Below, one piece after another: positions 1 through 9,526 of a stretch of DNA of 64,000 nt. The stretch is from Liolophura sinensis (taxonomy: Eukaryota; Mollusca; Polyplacophora; Chitonida; Chitonidae), in contig NC_088296.1 in NCBI RefSeq assembly GCF_032854445.1, positions 19,767,853-19,831,852 of the forward strand, read 5' to 3'. How positions within the stretch are numbered: the stretch's first letter is position 1; every line of letters starts with the position of its first letter. The position numbers and the translations under genes are program-made. Below the pieces are notes generated by a model. It was not told the origin of the DNA. It made no database searches and saw nothing but the letters and a program-made list of their open reading frames with translations.

Positions 1-782
1 GTGATGTCAGCCCCTCGACTACTCGTAAATCGACCAACTGAATGGTGAATATTTTTCCAAACGAGTGACTTTTGTTTCGGTTTTACACTTCATGTTCCAT
101 GACGTGAGATAGTTTAGAACCGATATTTGGAATTTTGTCTTCGAAATGATCACAGTTTAAATGAAATGAACAATGAATGCTTCTATCAAACTGTAGCCTG
201 AATATAATTCTAGAAACACAGATGTAATGAAATCAACAGGTTACTGGACCGTATTTATACAAGCTGTCATATCAAAAAAGCGCCCTGCACGACAAGCTTC
301 AAAAATATAGTACCACTGCCTTATAGCCATAAATACGCGATCAAAGTTATTGGCTAGTCTTTTAAGCTTCAACATGCACAGCCTCCACGGATCGGTTGCA
401 ATTCTGCCGGAGTAAAAGCAGTCCATCATCATTCATTCATTTATTCCAAACAGAGCTGACAAAGTTAAGTGGAAAAGGTGTAGATTCCACAAATCGAATT
501 TCTTTAATTAAGGTTAAAAGTTCAGTATTATGCGTAGCGTTTGGACGAAAAATTCAAAACTGCAACAGCTTGTCTTACCTGTACACGTGCTAGGCCTTCT
601 CAATTTCAACTGCTGAACTGATGTCCACATATTTCAGATTATAAATTTGGCCAAATCCGGTTTGTTTGGAATCGGAATCACGACAAATTTTAGATTATTT
701 TAAATTTTACGGCAACGGCAAAAGAAAAGGTAATACGCATTCATGTTTGGTCTAAAAAAATGCCCTGTATATTTATTTGTAG
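1..782. other. AT-rich 5' flank, possible upstream exon
   Basis: Most of this stretch shows no recognisable gene. One candidate exon lies about 454-590 on the plus strand, behind an AG acceptor at 452-453. Its frame is open, enters in phase 1 like the exons that follow, and reads as alternating hydrophobic residues with a pair of cysteines (LCVAFGRKIQNC), which would suit a beta-sandwich half-domain of the membrane receptor gene downstream. No donor with a matching phase was found with confidence, so it is only a candidate. Confidence 0.2.
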
Positions 783-2884
783 TTGAACGGCCTCCTAGTC
801 TGCGATTAGCGTCACCCCAGCGCATCCGGTCTAAACGATGGACAGACCATCTTCGACTGAAATGGCAAGAGCCATTTTACGCACGTTATCTTGTTCAGGG
901 TAGGTACTATGTATGTCTGTTGGGAATGCTGTATTAATCGTGGAAACCAATCAGTAGGAGTAAATTCCGTCGGGAAATTGTAATTTCAGAGTTCACACAC
1001 CAGGGCCCACTTGCACGAAGCCCGCTTAGCATTAAGAGCACGTAACTACCATGGCAACCAGCACTGTACGCATTACGTCGCCTTGGTAGTTACGTGCTCT
1101 TAACGTTAAGAGGGCTTCGTGCAAGTGGGCCCTGAACTTCACATTCCCATTCGGATTATTGAGACTATACCGGATGGAAATGTTTTGCGTATCGTTAATT
1201 TCTATTGCCAGAGTACAGCATCCGGATAGTGCGTCAGAATGGTCCGGATGTGCACGTGAACACGAGTTCCGCTGAGCCTTCGTATGACCTTCCGGTCTCT
1301 CTGTGTGGAGAAGTCTGCGGGGTGCACGTGTCGGCACTGACGGCATCGCGGCGAAGTGAATGGACGTCGCGAATGGTCAGGAGTGACGTCAGCGACGAGG
1401 AGGAAGGCAAAGGGAAACATTACAAAGGTAAAAAATAATCTGAACTAACTGTTTGAACATTTTGGTTCAGTATCAACACTCAAATTTCAAACATGTAGAT
1501 AAGTAGGTTGCATGGAAAAAAACATCTTTAAAACGTTTCATCCAGTTATTTTCTACTACTGTTTAATTTCATTTCATTTTATTTGATTTAAGTTTTATTT
1601 AATTTAATTTAATTTAATATTGTTCTATTTTCAGTCAGTCTTTTCCGATTACCTAATTCAAAAGGTTTAGTCAAATCTTGCTGAATTTGTGTTTTTTCGT
1701 TTGCTATTTCTCTACTTTTGTTCGTAACTAAAAAAAAAAAAAACCGGGCCCAGTTTTACATACCTTGTCTTCGGTTTGTTTTTGTTTATGCTAAATTTTT
1801 CACTTACAGGAGCAACTCACATTTCGTATGTATACACTAAAGTCAGTGTTGAGTTTGTTCACATATTTGTTACAGATAATTAACGCGTCCCATTGAATAC
1901 TCCTAAACACAGTGTTTAGTAATTAAAGAGATTAAAATGTATAACACTTCACAAAGTAATGCGGTGGATATTCTCAATAAACACAAATAGCCCAGTAGAC
2001 ATTCTTTAAGTCTTTTTAAGCTGAAGAAGCCCATACCTATGATCACATGTTTAATGTGTAAACATGTCACACGTTTACTATAGTAAATGTATCTCTTTAT
2101 CGGTTTGTTACGCTTAACAACACTGAGCTCAAGTTTACTGGACTATTTGCGTTTATTGAAAACATCTACCATAATATATAACCATTTTATACGTTTACCA
2201 TAATAAACACTTTAAGCACACTATTTATGAATAAACACCAAGAGGTGCTTACTGTGTAATAGAAACTTGTTTATAATTGACGTTTTGTTTGGAAACACTT
2301 TGTGATGGACTTAGGTGAGAAACAATCTTCTAGTTTCAGCAATTTACTGAATTTTTACCTACCTACTGGAAATGAGGTGAATTTGTTTAATTTTTTGTAG
2401 TTATTTCTTGACGCTTGTTTAGAACTAATGACCTCATTAAGTGCTTTGTATTTTACTGTTATTTTGTGCAGCTGGTTTACGATTCGAGATTCGCGCCACC
2501 TCAGTAATCCCCATTGTCATCATATCCGCCGCGCTAGTTCTCTTTGCGAGTTTTGCGCTCGTGTCTTCCCTCAGACAACGGACCATGTCCAAGGGTGTGG
2601 TGTCCGCTAGTTTTGTCGCGGAACTTGACACTTCTTTGCCGGCGTGCTCTCATCCTTCGACAGAGAGCAGGCGACAGGATGAGATCAGACGATGGCACGG
2701 GAGCAGACAACAGGACGAGAGCAGACGAAAGGACAGGAGCACACGACAGAACGGGAGCACACAACAGAAGGAAAGCACACGGCAGAAGGAGAGCAGACGA
2801 AAGAACGAGGACAAAAGACGGGACGACAGCGGAGGACAGGAAGAGGGCAGACCACAGGACAAGAACGTACGATCCATACCCTGA
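783..2884 (+). CDS. FN3-domain type I transmembrane protein, 3' part (exons 783-899, 1212-1427, 2472-2884)
   Basis: Three exons join through consensus AG/GT sites and all three junctions are phase 1, the usual arrangement for extracellular modules. The joined 247 codons read: a fibronectin type III domain of about 95 residues split over exons one and two (ERPPSLRL start, B-strand LRLKWQEP, C-strand YSIRIV, then YDLPVSL and VHVSALTAS, end RSEWTS), an acidic juxtamembrane stretch (DEEEGKGKHYK), a 24-residue hydrophobic helix at about residues 121-144 followed by RQR as a stop-transfer signal, and a polar tail with six-residue repeats rich in E, R, Q and K. NTSS is a potential N-glycosylation site. 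The RSEWTS ending recalls half of the WSxWS motif of class I cytokine receptors, but no Box1 is visible in the tail, so receptor type is open. The 5' exons, signal peptide and start lie upstream or outside. An AATAAA at 3448-3453 could end the transcript. Confidence 0.6.
1001..1134. mobile_element. 134-bp palindromic MITE-like element
   Basis: Two arms of about 57 bp (1001-1057 and 1078-1134) are near-perfect inverted copies around a short loop. The ends read CAGGGCCCACTTGCACGAAG and its complement. It lies in the intron between the two FN3 exons. No clear target-site duplication is seen. As a transcript it would fold into a long hairpin. Confidence 0.8.
1905..2285. mobile_element. Foldback (MITE-like) element in the last intron
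   Basis: The left part (about 1905-2020, with 'caataaacacaaatagccc') matches the complement of the right part (about 2125-2270) over roughly 100 bp, with divergence and small gaps. Short self-complementary words such as 'cgtttactatagtaaatg' lie in the loop. This is consistent with an old non-autonomous DNA element. No coding capacity. Confidence 0.45.
2660..2860 (+). repeat. 18-bp coding tandem repeat in the receptor tail
   Basis: About ten degenerate copies of an 18-bp unit like 'gagcacacgacagaacgg' lie inside the last exon and encode six-residue steps of the type ESRRQD / STRQNG / STQQKE / STRQKE. The period keeps the reading frame. The tail is therefore highly charged and probably disordered. 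Confidence 0.7.
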
Positions 2885-4125
2885 AAAATCACGACTTGAC
2901 TCAGCATCCAGCGATGGGTACAGGACTAGGACGCTCTAAGCTCGCCTGCAACTAGACTCCAAAGACAACTGAAAGCACACAGGATTTCGATAAGACAAGC
3001 TGAAGTTACAAAGTTTTTACACACTGGTACACTAAACAAGCTACCGTAACACAATCATCATTACCATGGTTACCCAAACCACACCCACAAAATGTATTTG
3101 GATCAGTGGAATACTTTTGTTTTGTTTCATTTATTTACTTATTTATTAACTTTTGGGGTTCCTTGAGGTTATCCCGTGACGCCCTCTCCCCACCGCCCCA
3201 CCCCCTCACCCCCTTATACCACCACGGTATTTATTTCTTCTTTCACCTCTAAGATTTGTGGAGAAAATTTGCCTATTAGGGCAGTGATGTAGTTTCATAA
3301 AAAGCTCGTGCTTTCACGCGTTGCTTCGCGTTAATCAGCGGACAGTCCTGTAACGTAATAGGGAGAAATAAGTTCAAATACAATAATTCTTTGCGGTATG
3401 GTTTGCTCTCAGACGCCTCCCTGTAATGTTCTTTAATTTCTTGTGTAAATAAACTCACTTGTAGAATCCAGCTATGTACTAATCAGAAGTCGGGTAAGAA
3501 TTTAACAAACCGCCTGCTGTTGTCGTATTTAGAAGTGTTTAATGGTTCCGCTACCAGACTGTCAATTGCAAGCCTGGGAACACGATAGAGACGTGATTTT
3601 GTGAGACTAATGTAAATCGGACATGCGTTGGAGCCGCGCATGAACAGTGGGGAATATACTCTCGCACTGATATACACACCATTGTGTTTATGGTTTATTT
3701 GGTTACATTAGGGGGTATGTTTGGCTGACAGTGCTCTTCGGTGCATAGTAAGTACATGTAACGCACGTGGAAGGAAAGAAAGAAAGAAAGAAAGAGAAGC
3801 CATGAGCATTTTAGGATAACATTTATTTTTTGAAGAACTGCGACTTAGCAACTGCGCAGTAAGAGACACATGTATGCACACATGCAGTCAGATTAATAAA
3901 TGGTTTATGTAAAATGTAGCTCTGATGTACATAAAACGTGTATTTATTTATTCATATCTTAATTTGCTTGCTATTTAATGCCACCTAAACAATGTATTCA
4001 AGAATTTCTTACTTTATACCATGGCAATCACTATTATAGGTGCAGAGGTCGGCTTTACTCGAGCTAAACCATCAACCTATGTATTGTACTGACAAACTTC
4101 CAACGTGTAACTTACACATATAAAA
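2885..4125. other. 3' UTR and intergenic DNA, no gene seen
   Basis: After the receptor stop codon there is pyrimidine-rich DNA (about 3170-3240), an AATAAA at 3448-3453, and a (GAAA)n microsatellite at about 3771-3795. Small open frames here show no domain or splice pattern. Confidence 0.6.
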
Positions 4126-4497
4126 ACCGCTTCGGCGGCATAGTGGTTAGAGCGTCCTTCTCGAAGTCGAGAGACGCCGGGATCAAACCCTGGTCCGGTC
4201 GTACCCAAAGACTCAAAGATGGTACTTGCTGTTTGCCACGCTTGGCGCTCAGTGGTAGTAGCCTAGAGCAAGGAAACATTGACTGACTAACTCGGTGTCA
4301 GTATAATGCGACTGGGTGGGGTGTCATGTCTGTTGTCTTCGGTGATGCTTCAGTGGCGGCAGCACTTAATTTGGCGGCTTCACTCGCCCGGCCACAAGAA
4401 GACACAATATATGTCCACACACCTAATCATTCATGGGAGTCATATGTAAGAAACATTGTTGCGTACGACGTTAAACCCCACGCATATATACATGCAT
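4126..4497 (+). mobile_element. SINE-3 family copy (tRNA-headed), near full length
   Basis: The head has a tRNA-like A box (tagtggttagagcg) and B box (gggatcaaacc). The body runs 'agcaaggaaacattgactg' to 'gtgtcagtataatgcgac', and the tail reads 'gcgtacgacgttaaacccca'. Related copies lie at about 9.1, 39.4 and 40.2 kb. Confidence 0.75.
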
Positions 4498-4858
4498 ATA
4501 TACATACATGTAGTTACACATATGAACAACATATTGAGGAAAGACAAACGGTCAACGTAAAAGGCCAAACGGGAGCCGCCGGCGGCGTATTAACCACCAC
4601 AGCCATCACATTGAGGCTAGATAACCTACAAGCTCCGTGTTCAAGGCCGGGATTGAACCAGCATCTCGTGTTTTATTTGAAAACAATAAAACCTGTGTTC
4701 CAGATAAAACTAACTAGACAATTATTTCCACATTATTTGCGGTAAACAAAAAATATATATACAAGAAATTTGGTTTCAAAAATTCGGGGAAGTACTGTCT
4801 AAGGCATATATTTCATGGAAAATCATCAAGTCTGGGAACTGGATTATGCTTATTGATA

Positions 4859-5176
4859 TTACAAAAAGTTTCTTACACTGATGCCAGCGGAAATAACTAC
4901 ATGTAGCAGATAGACGTACGCTATACTACCAATTGTCTTTGTAGCCTTGTTGCATTTTGTGTCATCCGCTATTTTTCTTGACTTTTCTAAAGCTTTTTCT
5001 TGGGCAGGAACCAAGTATTCCCATAATGCAACTCTCCTGGCATACGGGAACTTGAATGTTGAGTCATGTGACATGTTCACATCAAGATTGACATAGCTTT
5101 GCATCGCGCTATCTAATAACGTCCATGATGTTTGGAGGTAGAGCCTGTTTGGGGTATTTGGATTGTTGGAGGACAA
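4859..5176 (-). CDS. Possible apolipoprotein-L-like fragment
   Basis: An open frame of 105 codons on the minus strand contains a stretch near residues 55-95 (ALEKSRKIADDTKCNKATKT, then IGSIA, later SAGIS) whose spacing resembles the region before and into the hydrophobic hairpin of apolipoprotein-L-like proteins, where an AL..L..IAD..D....TI..I pattern is followed by small hydrophobic residues. The match is by eye only, the hairpin part is poor, and neither a start nor flanking exons are evident. It could equally be a chance open frame or the relic of a gene. Confidence 0.2.
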   Translation of the reverse strand: MSSNNPNTPNRLYLQTSWTLLDSAMQSYVNLDVNMSHDSTFKFPYARRVALWEYLVPAQEKALEKSRKIADDTKCNKATKTIGSIAYVYLLHVVISAGISVRNFL

Positions 5177-5179
5177 ATT

Positions 5180-6610
5180 GAAAGAGACAAAACAACTAAA
5201 AATTTAAAGGCATCACATAAACAAAGATAAGCACCCCTCGGTTTTCAGCTTTCAAAATAAGCACGATTCTTTTCAAAATAAATTTATTTAAAATAGATTC
5301 TCTGTTGTAGTGATGTCCATTCACTCCCAGAATCAAATGAAAGCAGGCAATAATGATAGCTGTGGCTTGTGGTTTGACACTTATAACAAAAAAATACTGC
5401 ATAAAAAGAGGTTTGCCCGAGAACAGTACCATTGCTTTACAGTATCTTTTCTGCCTATAAACTAATCTTGATGAAATCGGCGGAAAATCGAAGTCATTAA
5501 AAAATGCAGCTTTTTATCTTTGGTTCATTTTAACGCTGTGCTCAAAGATGTATCACCTGTGCGACACCAGTCACGTTTACTTGTGGAAAAAAGATCTTAC
5601 AACGTTTACTAATAATGGAAAGACATACATGTCCACAACTGAGTTCCCGGACGTATTGCCTGTTTCCAATCTAGGCTTGATATCATAGTCCACCAGGAAT
5701 AAGTACCTTGATCAGCCATGCTATGACATGCACGTGACACCATGCACGTGACACATACACATGTCACACCGTGTGTCTTAAATTATTACTGAGAAAGATC
5801 ATCACACCAGTCCCGTTGCTTGACTTTCATTTCAATATTAGTTTGGTTAATCACCAAACCAAGCGAATGTGACACATCGTGCCTCTAAACAGACATAGCA
5901 CTTAATAAATATTTGAAATTTTTACTGACGTGTAATAAACATTTAAATGACATCCCACATTTGGACTTAAAGGAAAAGAAAACCTAAAAAGTGTGCCAAA
6001 AACTGATTTACAAATATTGTCTTTAATATTTTTTTCGATTTTTTTTCGAAAATATTTTTATATGGTGGGTATTTGATACCACCGTTTGGTGCTTATCATT
6101 GTCGTTGCATAATAATGTTCTAAATAAGGAAGGGATGAATGTCTAATCAATTTTTTTGAATGCAAATTTGCTGTTTATATAGAAACATATGCGTTTAAAC
6201 TGAATTATGATCATATTTATGAATATATTAAAAATATCAATATGATCAAAATTCAGGTTAGACACATTTGTTAGCTGAAAAGACCAAATTTTTGTTAAAC
6301 ATATGTTAAATCCTCATTTAAAACATGATTACGGAAAGGCTATATACACCATAAGGTGATCCGAAATATCAACCACACAAACAATATTTTCAAATGTCTT
6401 TTCTCTTTATAAAGGAAAATCGAAAGCAATATTGAAGACCACATTGACGATTTTTCGCACTCTTCCATCTGAAATTTATGTAATTTTTATGTTTTCTTCA
6501 CCTTGAAGAAAAGCTAGTTTTGTGGAATTGCCTCTACCGTGTCTTATCGCTGAGAAAATTCGGTAATGGTAGATTTTCCCACACTATGGCGACTGGAGCT
6601 CAAGAGGGTT
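5180..6610. other. AT-rich intergenic DNA, no gene seen
   Basis: No coding signal or well-formed repeat was recognised. A short word 'aaaggaaaag' near 5990 recurs near 37,750, hinting at an unclassified dispersed repeat. Confidence 0.5.
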
Positions 6611-6614
6611 TAGC

Positions 6615-6832
6615 CAGTGTTCTCAGAAAATATGTTGTCTGACTGTTGCTAGAACGCTATTGCAGCTCATGTTTTTTGTTAAATATAGCACGCACGTTCT
6701 ATAAATTCAACATAAAGATTCTATGACACTAACAGAATATTACTTTGAATATTACAGAATATTATGTTATAAGAATAGAATACAATTTTAGCATCACTCG
6801 AACAACAGACTTAGTTTTTGAAGTGTACTAGT
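6615..6832. mobile_element. MITE-X family copy (AT-rich, short TIRs), diverged
   Basis: Words such as 'cagaatattatgttataa', 'gaatacaattttagcatcac' and 'aacataaagattctatgac' match the better-preserved copy at 48,566-48,822 in the same order and orientation. The ends are eroded. Confidence 0.45.
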
Positions 6833-7163
6833 TCACATATAAAAGGAGCTACCGGCTACACGCTTTTGGTCCTTAAAGGGAAATGTTCTCCATTAATATA
6901 CCTCGTACAAACGTCTGTCTGGGGTTCGTTCTACGAGGCAGTGGCAAACTGCGGCTGGCGTAATTTCCATCGTATTCGACGTTTTAAAGCAATGAAAACA
7001 CTACATATACCATCGAATATATTAAACTTCGGATGAAAGCCTTTAAAAATCGCCCAGAGAAAGTGTGATTTTTTTCTAAAACTTTTTCAGCCCAACAAAA
7101 TCTACTTGAAACAATGGCTTTTGTTGCACCTTCATCCAGATTAAGTCATACTGTCAGAATTTT

Positions 7164-7514
7164 CATAACCGACACAGTTAGCACAGTTGGTAGAGCGTCC
7201 GATTTGGGAGCTCTAGATCCAGGATCAATCTTGGGTTGAGTCACACCTAAGACTTTAAAAGAGTCCGTTGCAGCTTCCTCGCTTGGCGTTCAGCATGAAG
7301 GGTGCAGTGCAACTACTGGTTGACCCATATCAGTGTAATGGCTCGGGCTTAGTTGAATTCGGTAAAGCGTCTAAGTGTAACAGCACTAGATAAAAGGGCG
7401 GTGAAAATCCGTGCTCCAACAAGGAGTCACACTACATACACTCTAAGGCCTCCCTCGTCGTCAAATGACTGAAAACTTGTTGAGTAGGATATTAAACCCC
7501 AAGCACTCACTCAC
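7164..7514 (+). mobile_element. SINE-2 family copy with target-site duplication
   Basis: tRNA-like head (cacagttggtagagcg), a body with 'cacctaagactttaaaaga' and 'atcagtgtaatggctcggg', and a tail ending 'ttaaaccccaagcactcac'. 'tcagaattt' at 7154-7163 and 7515-7523 brackets it as a probable short target duplication. Confidence 0.8.
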
Positions 7515-7893
7515 TCAGAATTTCCACCCAATGGATGCTTCCGAGGATCAAGGATGGTCCTCACATGACAGTGGTGTATGAACAGGTAGATTCGTCTTAG
7601 ATATCAAAGAGAATACTGTTATGAGGCTGGTGCCCAGTTAATCATGTCCTTATGCATTTACCGCTTTTATCAATGATTCGGAAACATGCTGGAAAATGCC
7701 TGAACTACGTACGGTGTACCCGTAAATTATACATTAGATATTAACGTCACATTAGGCTTTTGACACGTAACACACATGGACTACTAGGCTTCAGCATTTA
7801 TATTACGTGAACCTAGAGAACTACATGAATGAATTCTCCAAATACACCTGGGTTAAAACGAACAGTCGGAAGCAAAAATACAAATGTGTCGTG

Positions 7894-7894
<1 letters not shown>

Positions 7895-7939
<45 letters not shown>
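7895..7939. repeat. (TA)n microsatellite
   Basis: About 22 uninterrupted TA units. Confidence 0.95.
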
Positions 7940-7942
<3 letters not shown>

Positions 7943-8280
7943 AAGTTTAATGTGATGCACTTGCTCAGTCAAGCGTAAAATCGAGACAATGTCGAATTCC
8001 GTGACCCATTTTACCTTTCTATTTTGTTATACCGGTATATAAATTTATGGAAGAGAAACATTTTGTTGCTCGGCTGAATATAAACTTTGTCAGTGTGATT
8101 TTAATGAGTAAAGGGACCGGGGTGTCCGAATTTGTCCAACCAAAAATTGAGGGCAGTTATATCGGTGAAAAAAAAATTTTGAAAAGCGATGAATACGAAT
8201 CAGTAAAATCAATAATTGCAAAGGGTATTACACAAGAATTGTGTTTTGTTTCTGGACTCCACCTGATTTTCTCTACGCGT

Positions 8281-8910
8281 TGGGACCCGGCTGGTTCAGG
8301 TAGATAAAGCGCTGGCTCACTGCGACGGTATGTATATGTCAAGGCCTTAATCATTGAGGTTGCATGTTCGAACCCATCTCAACCGGCCCGGATAGCACAG
8401 TTGGTAGAGCGCCCTCTTCGGGACCGGTAGATCCAGGATCAATCCTTGATCGAGTCACACCTAAGACTTTAAAAGAGGAAGTTGTAACTTCCTCGCTTGG
8501 CGTTCAGCATGAAGGGGATAGTGCAACGACTGGTTGACCCGTATCAGTATAATGGCTCGGGCGGGGCGGCTTACTTGCCTTCGGTAAGTCATCTCAGCGA
8601 AGCAGCACTAAATAAAAGAGCGGTGGAAATCCGTCCTGTAACAAGAAGGCACATTACACGTACATGCACCCTAATGATTCCTTCGTCGTCATATGACTAA
8701 AAATTGTTGAGTACGACGTTAAACCCCAAGCATTCACTCACTCGAACCCATCTCTTCCTGATTTGTCTGAAGCTTTAAGTCAGCGCTCCGGTCTCCTCCA
8801 CTCATAAAATTGACAGCAGTGATATACATATACATGTATACATGAAAAATTTTTGAGGGCGGAGTTAAATACCAATCAATCAATCAATCAATCAATCCAC
8901 CATGTTTACA
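8281..8910 (+). mobile_element. SINE-4 family copy, split by a SINE-2 insertion
   Basis: The head (8281-8380) has a tRNA-like B box (ggttgcatgttcgaaccc). The 3' part resumes at about 8756 with 'tctcctccactcataaaatt' and ends '(ggagttaaatacc)(aatc)n' at about 8910. The two halves are separated by the SINE-2 copy at 8381-8742. Confidence 0.65.
8381..8742 (+). mobile_element. SINE-2 copy nested in SINE-4, with 13-bp TSD
   Basis: A full-length SINE-2 of about 362 bp is bracketed by the identical 13-mer 'tcgaacccatctc' (8368-8380 and 8743-8755), placed exactly where the SINE-4 sequence is interrupted. It marks the order of insertion and defines both ends of the family. Confidence 0.9.
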
Positions 8911-9039
8911 TAGTAAGCACGGTGTTAAACGGCAATGAAATAAAAACACCTGCATGGAATCGCAGAAGCTTGTATTACTGATCTTGCTGCTCACCATACA
9001 ACGGGAATATGGACCAAGGATACATACTGTATACACTAC

Positions 9040-9320
9040 ATTATAACTGGGTGACAGGGTGGTGTATCATGTCCGCTGTCTGCGGCATGGCGTTCTATGA
9101 GAACAGTGAGGCAGCATTACATACTGTATAGACCTCCTCGGTAGCCTAATGGTCAGAGTGCCCACCTCGAAGACGGGAGACTCAGGGATCAGACCCGGTT
9201 CGGTTCAAAGCAAAGACTTTAAAAGTGGTACTTGCTGATACCATAATGTGACTTCATGGGCGTGATATGACTGAAAAATTGTTAAGAACGACGTTAAAAC
9301 TTAAGCATACATACATACGT
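9040..9320 (+). mobile_element. SINE-3 fragments in tandem
   Basis: Body sequence of SINE-3 (about 9040-9125) is followed by a second, internally deleted copy with its tRNA-like head (cctaatggtcagagtgccc) at about 9130 and tail 'gaacgacgttaaaacttaag' at about 9300. Confidence 0.6.
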
Positions 9321-9526
9321 AGAACAATGATTTAAGCCTAAATCAACATGCATATAAGACGATTAACAACCAAAGAGGACAGTGGGCACACACCTGTTGG
9401 CCTTTAGAGCCGCTAGACTGTTAGACACACATGGCCTAATCAAACATTTTGGTGAGCATAACCAAAATAGTTTCAGAATTCAAGTATATTGTCTAGTACA
9501 AAAGGTCTCACAAACAATAAAAGGTA

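Noticed and set aside
8047-8307. 86-codon plus-strand frame (MEEKHFVARLN...)
   Set aside because: No domain, no splice sites, and its end runs into the SINE-4 head.
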